This document shows positions 51,114-58,749 of a DNA stretch of 64,000 bases, one piece after another (the stretch's first letter is position 1; each line of letters begins with the position of its first letter). The notes under the pieces were generated by a model. It did not search any database. It was not told the DNA's origin and saw only the letters and a program-made list of their open reading frames with translations. This DNA comes from Palsa-295 sp963785585. GTDB taxonomy: Bacteria > Acidobacteriota > Terriglobia > Acidiferrales > UBA7541. The stretch spans positions 124,001 to 188,000 of the forward strand of contig CAWAVW010000003.1 in assembly GCA_963785585.1 (NCBI GenBank). Reading direction: 5' to 3'. Position numbers and translations under genes: made by a program.

Positions 51114-52628
51114 ATGTCTGACAAAGAAAACATTCTGGTTGTTGACGACGAACCGAGCATTCGAAAGTACCTGCAAACGCTTCTCGAAGTGGACGGTTTC
51201 GGCGTCGAAGCCGTTTCCAGCGGCAAGGAAGCCCTGGCGCGCATCGGCGACGGTGAGCGTCCTGATTTCATCATCCTGGACGTCTTGATGCCGGAAATCG
51301 ACGGCCTCGAGACGCTTCGTCAATTGATGCAGATTGATCGCTCGCTCAACGTCATCATGCTCTCGTGCTCCAACGAAGTGACCACGGTGGTCGAGGCGAT
51401 TCGTATCGGCGCGCTCGACTACCTCACCAAGCCTTTCGAGAAGCCCGAACTCGATGCGGCCTTCCTGAAGTGCCGCCAGAAACAGCAGCTTCGATCCGAA
51501 AATAAATCACTGCGCGAATATTGCGAAGCTCTCACCGAAGACCTGTCGTTTCTGGCCGCCAGCCCGCAGATGCTTAAAATCCGACAACAAGTGCTTCAGA
51601 TCGCGCCCGTCGATGTGCCTGTGTTTATCAGCGGCGAAAGCGGCGTCGGTAAAGAGGTAATCGCCCGCATGGTGCATCTGCGCTCGCTGCGCCGCGTTCA
51701 GCCGTTCGTAAAAGTGAACTGCGCCGCTTTGCCCGGTGAACTGCTGGAATCCGAACTCTTCGGATACGAACAAGGCGCGTTTACCGGGGCCGTTCGCGCC
51801 AAGCCCGGCAAATTTGAAATCGCGAACAAGGGCACGATCTTCCTCGACGAAATCGCGGAAATGAGCCCACACCTGCAAGCCAAGCTGCTGCACGTTCTGC
51901 AGGACGGCCAGTATTCGCGTCTCGGCGCCCGCGCCGTGGTGAACGTGGACGTTCGCGTGCTTGCCGCGACCAACGTGGACGTAAAAGAGGCGATGCGCTC
52001 CGGCCGCTTCCGAGAGGATTTGTACTACCGCCTCAACGTGCTTTCGATTCACATTCCGCCGCTGCGCGAGCGGACGTCGGAAATTCCCCTGCTGTTCCGT
52101 CATTTCCTGGCGAAATACAGCGAAAAATATTCCAAGCCGGCTCCCGATCCGTCAAAGCACTTGCTCGAAGCGGCTCTTCGTTATCAGTGGCCCGGTAACT
52201 TGCGCGAGCTGGAAAACTTCGTCAAGCGTTACGTGATTCTGGAAGACGACGAGGGCAGCTTCCGGGAACTTCTGGAAATGACCGGCCAGCAACAGCGCAC
52301 CGCTCCGCGCGAAGAAGCTCCGGCGCCCAAGGAACAGGGCTTGAAAGCGCTGGTGCGCGGGCTGAAAGACGAAGCCGAGATGGAAGCAATTGCCGACGCC
52401 CTGGAAAAAACGAATTGGTGCCGAAAGGACGCCGCGAAAATGCTGGGCATCAGTTACAAGGCGTTGCTCTACAAAATGCGCCAGTTTAATCTCGACTCCG
52501 GCCGGGGAGCACGCTCCGCTGCAGCTCGCGCTGCGCGTGAACTCGCCGCCAAGGAAGCGGCCGCGAAAGACGGTGATTCAAAAGAAACGAGCGCTGCCGA
52601 ATCTGTGCCCGTGATTCGCGGATCGTAA
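51114..52628 (+). CDS. NtrC-family sigma-54 response regulator
   Basis: 504-residue activator of RNA polymerase with sigma-54. The receiver (1-120) has the acid pair VDDEP, the phospho-Asp in ILDVLMPEIDG and Lys in YLTKPF. The AAA+ domain has Walker A GESGVGKE, the sigma-contacting GAFTGA loop, Walker B GTIFLDEIAE and the sensor Arg region NLRELENFVKR. A Fis-type helix-turn-helix ends in CRKDAAKMLGISYKALLYKM, followed by an Ala/Lys-rich tail of about 40 residues not usual in the family. Co-oriented with the histidine kinase. Targets are unknown. Confidence 0.94.
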   Translation: MSDKENILVVDDEPSIRKYLQTLLEVDGFGVEAVSSGKEALARIGDGERPDFIILDVLMPEIDGLETLRQLMQIDRSLNVIMLSCSNEVTTVVEAIRIGALDYLTKPFEKPELDAAFLKCRQKQQLRSENKSLREYCEALTEDLSFLAASPQMLKIRQQVLQIAPVDVPVFISGESGVGKEVIARMVHLRSLRRVQPFVKVNCAALPGELLESELFGYEQGAFTGAVRAKPGKFEIANKGTIFLDEIAEMSPHLQAKLLHVLQDGQYSRLGARAVVNVDVRVLAATNVDVKEAMRSGRFREDLYYRLNVLSIHIPPLRERTSEIPLLFRHFLAKYSEKYSKPAPDPSKHLLEAALRYQWPGNLRELENFVKRYVILEDDEGSFRELLEMTGQQQRTAPREEAPAPKEQGLKALVRGLKDEAEMEAIADALEKTNWCRKDAAKMLGISYKALLYKMRQFNLDSGRGARSAAARAARELAAKEAAAKDGDSKETSAAESVPVIRGS

Positions 52629-53101
52629 TCGGCGCTAGAACACATTGCGTTTCGTCCCAAAGCGATCTGTGGAGCCTCTGTGGTTGGCGACAGAGGCTCC
52701 CGAAAGATTTTCTTCGCCGCCTCCATCCCTCGAAACTCACTCCCAATGAGTTCCATTACCTGCGCAAACTGTTGCACAACTAGAGCACGCCGCTAGAGAT
52801 TCCGCTAGGCTTCCTCCCCTCGATTGGTCTAGTATTCCGTTCCGACGCGGGTTCCAATCGGCCTCGCGTGGCAGTTTGGGGAACGCCCCTCCCTTCGCTT
52901 GGTTTGGCAGCTCATTTCGTTGCTGCTTTCAAAGGGTTTGTCGTGCGTGGAAGTTTGGATGGCGGTACTCGCAGAGTGGCGAAACTGATAGTACTCGCAG
53001 GTACTTGCGGCGTTAAATATATAAGTGAGCTTTGGAAGGGAAGTTGCTAATCTCCTGATGGGGAAATCGATTTTTACTTCAGTTTGGGAGGAGTGGTGGG
53101 G
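52629..53101. other. Intergenic region before PilZ gene
   Basis: 473 bases without a credible gene. It holds three copies of a GTACTCGCAG-like decamer (52965-53010), an AT-rich TATATAAG block (53018-53025) and the ribosome site GGGAGGAG of the PilZ gene. I found no GG-N10-GC sigma-54 site of good quality, and no tRNA. Confidence 0.5.
52965..53010 (+). repeat. Decamer direct repeats upstream of PilZ gene
   Basis: GTACTCGCAG occurs at 52965-52974 and 52991-53000, and a two-mismatch copy GTACTTGCGG follows directly at 53001-53010. The last two are in phase on one DNA turn and end just before a TATATAAG block that may be a -10. This is the layout of an activator-binding site. The factor is unknown. 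Confidence 0.45.
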
Positions 53102-53440
53102 ATGACGGAGCGTCGCATGGCACGCCGGTATGATTTGTCGCTACCGGTGAACGTTCGCTTGCCGATCAATCGAGAGACCGGAACGCATGGTGGCCAAACG
53201 CGTGACATCTCCACTCGGGGCGTTTACTTCACAATGCAGCAGAATCTGGCACCCGGTACGGAGGTTGACTTCACTCTCACCCTTCCTGCGGAAATCACGC
53301 GCGGTGCGGAGGTATTCGTCCGTGCGCACGGCCGCGTCGTCCGCGTGGATAAGCAACACGACGAAAATCCCGAAGCGGTCGGAGTCGCCGCGGTCATCGA
53401 ACGCTACGACATCATTCGTGGCGAAGGGACGCCCATCTAA
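53102..53440 (+). CDS. PilZ domain protein
   Basis: Single PilZ domain of 112 residues with c-di-GMP-binding motifs ERRMARR (RxxxR) and DISTRGVYF (DxSxxG). ATG 53102 has GGGAGGAG (53086-53093) eight bases upstream; the longer reading from TTG 53084 reads through the ribosome site. It lies between two sigma-54 activators. The output partner is unknown; a motility or exopolysaccharide effector is the family norm. Confidence 0.85.
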   Translation: MTERRMARRYDLSLPVNVRLPINRETGTHGGQTRDISTRGVYFTMQQNLAPGTEVDFTLTLPAEITRGAEVFVRAHGRVVRVDKQHDENPEAVGVAAVIERYDIIRGEGTPI

Positions 53441-53827
53441 ATTTCTTTCGCGCTCACGCCGACCATCGGCGTTTCCAGGGCTAAGTCTCAGTTTTCCCGC
53501 CACTTAGTGTAAAACTGCCGTAAGCCGGGTCTTTTCGATCGTCGAATGCGCTTCCCGGATGGGCCTGAGCTCAATCGAGGAACCCTGGTTCCCGAAAGTG
53601 CTCAGCGTTTTCTGATTCAAAACGGGAAACCATCGATCGTCTCCGTTTGTCTCGCAAATCGTCCCCATAGCCACGACTTTAGTAAGGCTATCCATTTCAG
53701 CGGCTTGCGAGATTTCCACAGGTACTTTCGTCCTACAATCACACTTTTGTAATCCTGCTGGTTTGGAGTCCGGTGTGCAATATCTTTGGCGAATCGCACA
53801 TGACCGACTCTCCCCAAATGGAACTCC
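53441..53827. other. Intergenic region with possible RNA structure
   Basis: 387 bases between the PilZ gene and the second sigma-54 activator. Two interleaved inverted repeats at 53481-53517 could form a pseudoknot. TGG at 53764-53766 and TGCA at 53776-53779 have the sigma-54 spacing but poor identity otherwise. No credible ORF. Confidence 0.4.
53481..53517 (+). repeat. Interleaved inverted repeats (possible pseudoknot)
   Basis: CTAAGT (53481-53486) pairs with ACTTAG (53502-53507), and CAGTTTT (53489-53495) pairs with AAAACTG (53511-53517). The two stems interleave, with connecting stretches of 2, 6 and 3 bases, which is the topology of an H-type pseudoknot. It begins 40 bases after the PilZ stop codon. 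It matches no riboswitch class that I recognise. Confidence 0.4.
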
Positions 53828-54904
53828 ATGGCATCGGCTGCTGAAGCTCGGATCGCTCCTCTTTCTCATCTCGGCGAGCTGCCGCCCGATCACGTATATT
53901 TCGGGCCTTCGGAGACCATGCAATCGGTTCGGAAGCGTGTCGATCGCGCTTCGGGGCTCAATGTTCCCATTTTGATCCTCGGCGAGAGCGGCACCGGTAA
54001 GGAAATCCTTGCGCGTTTCATCCATCTCCGGTCTCCCTGGCGGGAAGCACCCTTCGTAAAAGTAAATTGTCCGGCGATTCCTGCGACGCTTATCGAGAGC
54101 GAGCTTTTCGGATTTCAGAAAGGCGCGTTCACAGGCGCGCACACCTCAAAACCCGGCCGCATCGAAATGGCGCAGGGCGGCACTTTATTTCTCGACGAAA
54201 TCGCCGAGATCGATTCAAGCCTGCAGGCCAAACTGCTGCATGTCTTGCAGGACGGGCACTTCACGCGCATTGGCGACCACGACGAGAAGCGAATGGATGC
54301 TCGTGTGATCTGCGCCACCAATCGCCTGCTCCAGAAAGAAATCGCCAACGGTGCGTTTCGTGCGGATCTTTTCTACCGCATCAACGTGATCACCATCACT
54401 TTGCCGCCTCTTCGCGACCGTCGCGACGATATTCCTTATCTGGCCGAATATTTGCGCGTTCAGTTTAACGCTCGTTTCCGGCACGACGCGCCGCCGTTGT
54501 CTCGCGATGCCATCCAGACGCTGCAACAACGCGAGTGGCCGGGAAACATCCGTGAACTGGAAAATTGCGTGGCGCGCTACGTAATCCTCGGCAACGAGGA
54601 AGCCTTTCATTCCGACCCGAATCACTCGGGCGGGAAATCTCCTTTGCACATTTCGTATGAGCTGAATGAAGAAGGCAACATTCCGCTGAAGCGCATCGCC
54701 CAACAGGTTACGCGCCGCATGGAGCATGACGTCATCTTGAAAGTTCTGCAGGCGAATCAGTGGAATCGCCGCAAAGCTGCGGAAGTCTTGAAAATCAGCT
54801 ATCGCGCTCTTCTTTACAAAGTCCGGCAGGCCGGACTGCCCGCCAAGCGCCCCCAACGTCGGGGCCAGGCGGGCGAGCCTGACCTCGAACAATTCTCAAC
54901 CTAG
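53828..54904 (+). CDS. Sigma-54 activator without receiver domain
   Basis: 358-residue AAA+ activator. After about 30 residues the AAA+ domain starts, with Walker A GESGTGKE, an intact GAFTGA loop, Walker B GTLFLDEIAE and NIRELENCVARYV. The C-terminal Fis-type helix-turn-helix ends in RRKAAEVLKISYRALLYKVRQ. There is no receiver, GAF or PAS domain, so activity must be controlled by another protein (as with PspF) or by expression. It is related to, but not a copy of, the response regulator at 51114. Confidence 0.92.
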   Translation: MASAAEARIAPLSHLGELPPDHVYFGPSETMQSVRKRVDRASGLNVPILILGESGTGKEILARFIHLRSPWREAPFVKVNCPAIPATLIESELFGFQKGAFTGAHTSKPGRIEMAQGGTLFLDEIAEIDSSLQAKLLHVLQDGHFTRIGDHDEKRMDARVICATNRLLQKEIANGAFRADLFYRINVITITLPPLRDRRDDIPYLAEYLRVQFNARFRHDAPPLSRDAIQTLQQREWPGNIRELENCVARYVILGNEEAFHSDPNHSGGKSPLHISYELNEEGNIPLKRIAQQVTRRMEHDVILKVLQANQWNRRKAAEVLKISYRALLYKVRQAGLPAKRPQRRGQAGEPDLEQFST

Positions 54905-55057
54905 TCCGTGTCCCTTCTAATTTTGACCGTCTAACCGCTCGAATACTCCGCTTGCTTATCGTTACCCTTTCATAACAATGAGTACCAGTGTTGATTATGA
55001 AATTCCTCATTCTAACCAGCTTGCCCGTGCGTACAGATTCCGTTAGCCTAAGCTTCG

Positions 55058-55735
55058 ATGGCCAAGGCATCTGCGCAGCCGAAACTGAAGGTCTGTCTTC
55101 TTTCCCCGCATCCCATGGTGCTGGACGAGTTTCGCCGTCTGCTCGACGAATCCGGATTTCAAATCGTCTCGCGGCAACTCGAATCCATGTTGGCGCCCGA
55201 CCTTCGCAACCTGGAGGTTCCGCGCGCCTCGGTATATGTAATCGATGCACACGCCGCACGGCAGGCCACCGGTGCGCTGCTCGGAAATATTTTGGATCAC
55301 AACGCCGCCGCGCGGCTGCTGGTCGTGGGCGACAATCTGAAAGAGGCGGATAGCTATACGCTTCTCCGCCAGGGCGTGAAGGGAATCCTCAACTACAAAG
55401 AAGCGCGCGAACAATTGCCCCGCGCCCTCCCACTCGTCGCATCGGGCGGTTTTTGGGTGGCTCGCACGGTGCTGTCGCGGTTTGTCGATTCGATTTTAAG
55501 TTCCACCCAGGGTCGCCGCCTTCGCAGTGATTCACCTGCCGAACTGAGCCGCCGCGAACAGGAAGTTCTGTCCGGCTTACTCGAAAACCTGGCCAACAAA
55601 GAAGTTGCGGATCGCCTCCATATCTCTGAGCGTACGGTAAAGTTCCACGTATCGAACCTTCTGGCGAAGTTTGGAGTTCGCCGCCGCGCGGATTTGATCT
55701 TGCTTTGCTACCAGCGCCGCGGCGCCGGTAACTAG
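55058..55735 (+). CDS. LuxR-type regulator with degenerate receiver
   Basis: 225-residue NarL/LuxR-like regulator. The N-terminal half has the receiver fold (KVCLLSPHPMVLDEFRRLL, VYVIDAH, GILNYKEAREQLPRAL), but the acidic pair that binds Mg2+ is replaced by Ser-Pro, so standard phosphorylation is doubtful. The C-terminal helix-turn-helix is intact: LSRREQEVLSGLLENLANKEVADRLHISERTVKFHVSNLL. It lies 153 bases after the receiver-less activator and has no kinase beside it. Confidence 0.88.
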   Translation: MAKASAQPKLKVCLLSPHPMVLDEFRRLLDESGFQIVSRQLESMLAPDLRNLEVPRASVYVIDAHAARQATGALLGNILDHNAAARLLVVGDNLKEADSYTLLRQGVKGILNYKEAREQLPRALPLVASGGFWVARTVLSRFVDSILSSTQGRRLRSDSPAELSRREQEVLSGLLENLANKEVADRLHISERTVKFHVSNLLAKFGVRRRADLILLCYQRRGAGN

Positions 55736-55840
55736 CCTCTTCTTTCCCGCCGGTTCGACTTTCCTCGATCTCGTTTCGGCCTTTCCAATCGCTGCTATAC
55801 TCCTTGGCTGCGCTTGGCTCCATTGTGCGCAACCTTTGTC

Positions 55841-57250
55841 ATGGCCACTTTCTCGATCGAAAATTTTGGCTGCCGCGCCACCGAAGCGGACGCCGCCGCC
55901 ATGCGCTCTTCTCTCGTGGCTCGCGGTCTGACGCCGCTGGAAGACTCCTCGCTTGCGGACGTGGTAGTTCTAAACACTTGCACGGTGACCGCAGCGGCCG
56001 ATTCGCAAGCGCGCGACGCGGTGCGCAAGCTTCATCGCGCCAATCCCTCCACCCGGATCATCATGACCGGATGTTATGCCCAGCGCGCGCCCGAGGAACT
56101 CGCGGCGCTTCCCGGAGTCTCCCACGTTGTAGGAAATTCCCACCAACACGCCATCGCGGAAATCGTTGACGATTTTTCATCGCGATCTCTGCAACCTCGC
56201 ACACGCGCGGACGGCAAACCTCCATCCGAACAGCGCGATTTCGTGCCTCTTGCGGCGCTCGGCGACGAGCCCATGTCGCTCTCGCGCGGCCCCGCTAAAA
56301 TTCTGACGGGCGACATCTTCGAGCAAAATTCGATTCGGAATTTCACGGTCGACGGTGCTGGAGTCGACCGAACCCGCCCGATCTTGAAACTTCAGGACGG
56401 TTGCAACAATCGCTGTTCGTATTGCGTCATTCCGTTCGTCCGCGGCCGCAGTCGCAGCCTTCCGCCCGGTCAGGCGATCGCCGAAATTCACAAACTCGTT
56501 GCTCTCGGAGTTAAAGAAGTCGTCTTGAGCGGCATCAATCTTGGTTCGTATGGCCGCGATTTTTCTACGCGCGTCGAACTAGCGGATTTGGTTCGCCGCA
56601 TTCTCGACGAAACAGACCTGCCACAACTCCGTTTCAGCTCGATCGAGCCGCAGGACATCACTGAAGACTTTGTCAGTCTTGTGGCAGCGTCCAACCGGTT
56701 AGCGGCTCACTTCCACGTGCCGCTCCAGTCGGGCTCCGACAGAATCTTGAGAGCCATGCATCGTTGGTATCGCGCCGCGCATTACGCCCAGCGAGTCGGT
56801 ACGATTCGCCGTTTATTGCCACACGCCGGCATCGGTGCGGACGTCATCGTTGGATTTCCGGGCGAATCGGACTCCGATTTTCAAACCACGATCGATTTCA
56901 TCGACGCTTTGCCCGTTAGCTATCTTCACGTCTTTTCGTTTTCGCCCCGTCCCGGCACCGCTGCCGACAACCTGGCCGAACGAGTTCCAATCCAGGTGAT
57001 CCGCGAACGCGCTCGTAGGCTTCGGGCGATTGGGCAGCGCAAGTCCGCCCAGTTTCGCGAGCGGCTGGCCGGTCAGACCTTTCGTGCGCTCACTCTCGCG
57101 CGGCAAAGCGACGGCTGGACCGAAGCCATCACCGGAAATTATCTGAAGGTTCGAATCGCCGGGAAAAATCCCGCGAACGAATGGTGCGAAGTGGAAATGC
57201 CCGCGGAAGAATTGAAAATCGTGGAGCGCGCCGCAGAATTGACGGTCTAA
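55841..57250 (+). CDS. mtaB: tRNA threonylcarbamoyladenosine methylthiotransferase
   Basis: Radical-SAM methylthiotransferase of 469 residues, acting on t6A37 in tRNA. The N-terminal iron-sulfur domain has Cys in FGCRATEADA, NTCTVT and TGCYAQ; the radical-SAM Cys triad is DGCNNRCSYC; the C-terminal TRAM domain ends the protein. FGCR rather than the FGCQ of MiaB favours MtaB. ATG 55841 begins at the family start. A TATACT at 55796-55801 may be its -10. It ends one base before acpS on the opposite strand. Confidence 0.9.
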   Translation: MATFSIENFGCRATEADAAAMRSSLVARGLTPLEDSSLADVVVLNTCTVTAAADSQARDAVRKLHRANPSTRIIMTGCYAQRAPEELAALPGVSHVVGNSHQHAIAEIVDDFSSRSLQPRTRADGKPPSEQRDFVPLAALGDEPMSLSRGPAKILTGDIFEQNSIRNFTVDGAGVDRTRPILKLQDGCNNRCSYCVIPFVRGRSRSLPPGQAIAEIHKLVALGVKEVVLSGINLGSYGRDFSTRVELADLVRRILDETDLPQLRFSSIEPQDITEDFVSLVAASNRLAAHFHVPLQSGSDRILRAMHRWYRAAHYAQRVGTIRRLLPHAGIGADVIVGFPGESDSDFQTTIDFIDALPVSYLHVFSFSPRPGTAADNLAERVPIQVIRERARRLRAIGQRKSAQFRERLAGQTFRALTLARQSDGWTEAITGNYLKVRIAGKNPANEWCEVEMPAEELKIVERAAELTV

Positions 57251-57251
57251 T

Positions 57252-57629
57252 TCAGCTTTCGAAGATCACTTGGGCCAGCGCCAGATTACCGCTGTGCGTA
57301 ATCGTCAGCGCGATATTCTTGACTCCCATCTTCGCCGCTCGCTCGCCCGCCGCACCATGCAGATGCAGGCCCGGCTTTCCACCCGGCTCGCGAACCACCT
57401 CCACATCCCGCCACCGTACCCCCATTCGCCATCCCGTACCGAGCGCCTTCATCCCCGCTTCCTTCGCCGCAAAGCGTCCCGCGTAACGTTCGAATTTATT
57501 TCGATGGCTCTCGCAGTACCTCGATTCCTCGCGCGTAAACAAACGCTCCAAAAGCGCCGCTCCGTGCCGGGTAATCGCCGCTTCGATTCGGTCGATCTCC
57601 GTGATGTCCAGTCCCAGCCCGACAATCAT
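57252..57629 (-). CDS. acpS: Holo-[acyl-carrier-protein] synthase
   Basis: Phosphopantetheinyl transferase of 125 residues that activates acyl carrier protein. The metal Asp8 is in GLGLDITEIDRIEAAITRHG and the second site is RFAAKEAGMKALGTG, both standard. It is divergent from pgeF; a shared palindromic promoter lies between them (57673-57688). Confidence 0.93.
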   Translation of the reverse strand: MIVGLGLDITEIDRIEAAITRHGAALLERLFTREESRYCESHRNKFERYAGRFAAKEAGMKALGTGWRMGVRWRDVEVVREPGGKPGLHLHGAAGERAAKMGVKNIALTITHSGNLALAQVIFES

Positions 57630-57672
57630 TGGCCTGTCTCCAAGTTGCCCCGTGCGCCGTTCGCGAAAATGG

Positions 57673-57688
57673 GATTATACCTATAATC
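57673..57688. promoter_or_regulatory. Palindromic divergent -10 element, acpS/pgeF
   Basis: GATTATACCTATAATC is a perfect palindrome with a TATAAT on each strand: plus at 57682-57687, minus at 57679-57674. The plus element would start pgeF RNA near 57694 and the minus element acpS RNA near 57667, both suitable distances from the start codons (57724 and 57629). -35 boxes are weak. Symmetric -10 elements that fire in both directions are known in bacteria. Confidence 0.6.
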
Positions 57689-57723
57689 TAGGGGTGCCGC
57701 GTTTGCGCGGCTAAGCGCGAATC

Positions 57724-58722
57724 ATGCCAACCAGACTTCTTAAAACCAGACAAGCTCGGAAAGCCAAATCGAAGGGGAAGCGCGAGCTCGCCACGAAGCG
57801 AATGAAATCGCCGATGCCGTCCGGCTGGACGGTTCACCGCTCAGCGGGCTTACAGATCCTCGAATCTGCGCGCCTCGCCCATCTTACGTGGCTCATCAGC
57901 GGGTTCAGCACGGTTTCCGGCGGCGCAAGCCCTCTCGAACGATCGCACGGCGCCAAGAAATCCGTCGAACACGTATTGAACCTCGGCTTCACCGATTGGG
58001 ATCGCCGCGAACACGTAGTCGAAAACCGAAAACGATTCCTCCGCGCGCTCGGTGCCAGCAAGATGCGCACCGCCAGCCTCCGCCAGATTCATTCGGACAT
58101 CATCCACGTGGTCGGCCCCCAGGAATTTCCACAAGGCGAGGACGCCCCGAAAGGCGACGCCCTCATCACTCGCGAGCCGGGAGTTTTGCTTACCGTCCAA
58201 ACCGCCGACTGCATTCCCATACTTCTCGCCGACACAAAGAACCGGGCCGTCGCCGCCATTCATTCCGGTTGGCGGGGAACTTCCCAACGCATCGCTGAAA
58301 AAACGCTCGGGCGTATGCAAATGGAGTTCGACACCGACCCGCTCCATGTGATCGCTGCGGTGGGTCCAGGCATCGGCGGTTGCTGCTATGAAGTGGGTCA
58401 TGAAGTCGTGAAAGAATTCGCCACAAAATTCGAAAGCGCCGCGGATTGGTTCGTCGGCCCCTTCGACGCTCTCACCAACAGCGACAGCGATTCGAATTGG
58501 CTTCCGTGGCTCACCATGCGCCCGCCGGGCCACGCTCCGCCGCCTCCCACGGCCCAACTCGATTTGATCGCCGCAAACCGCGCAATCCTCGCGGGCGCGG
58601 GAATACCGGCGGCGAATATCGCAGCATCGGAACTATGCACCGCGTGCCGGCCGGATCTCTTTTTCAGTTATCGCCGCGAACGCGCCACGGGGCGAATGAT
58701 GGCCGCGATCGGTATCCGGTAG
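57724..58722 (+). CDS. pgeF: PgeF/YfiH multicopper-like polyphenol oxidase
   Basis: 332-residue member of the YfiH/laccase-domain family, known as purine nucleoside phosphorylase/adenosine deaminase or as a peptidoglycan editing factor. Zinc-site motifs are QIHSD, VQTADCIP, AIHSGWRGTSQRI and GPGIGGCCYEVG. ATG 57724 gives a Lys/Arg-rich leader of about 30 residues that is not typical; ATG 57805 is an alternative. It shares a promoter region with acpS. Confidence 0.86.
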   Translation: MPTRLLKTRQARKAKSKGKRELATKRMKSPMPSGWTVHRSAGLQILESARLAHLTWLISGFSTVSGGASPLERSHGAKKSVEHVLNLGFTDWDRREHVVENRKRFLRALGASKMRTASLRQIHSDIIHVVGPQEFPQGEDAPKGDALITREPGVLLTVQTADCIPILLADTKNRAVAAIHSGWRGTSQRIAEKTLGRMQMEFDTDPLHVIAAVGPGIGGCCYEVGHEVVKEFATKFESAADWFVGPFDALTNSDSDSNWLPWLTMRPPGHAPPPPTAQLDLIAANRAILAGAGIPAANIAASELCTACRPDLFFSYRRERATGRMMAAIGIR

Positions 58723-58749
58723 GGAATCGCGTTCAGGATGAAGCCGGCA

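Noticed and set aside
52849..52866. GGTTCCAATC as the T-loop of a tRNA
   Set aside because: The purine after TTC is missing and no acceptor, D or anticodon stem can be built around it.
52900..52925. TGGCAG...TTGCT as a sigma-54 site upstream of the PilZ gene
   Set aside because: The GG and GC pairs are 14 bases apart instead of 10.
52868..53050. 60-codon plus-strand frame in the gap before the PilZ gene
   Set aside because: No ribosome site, no recognisable domain, and it spans the repeat block and AT-rich putative promoter.
53764..53779. Sigma-54 promoter before the receiver-less activator
   Set aside because: GG-N10-GC spacing is right, but only the outer bases match TGGCACG-N4-TTGCW; too weak to call.
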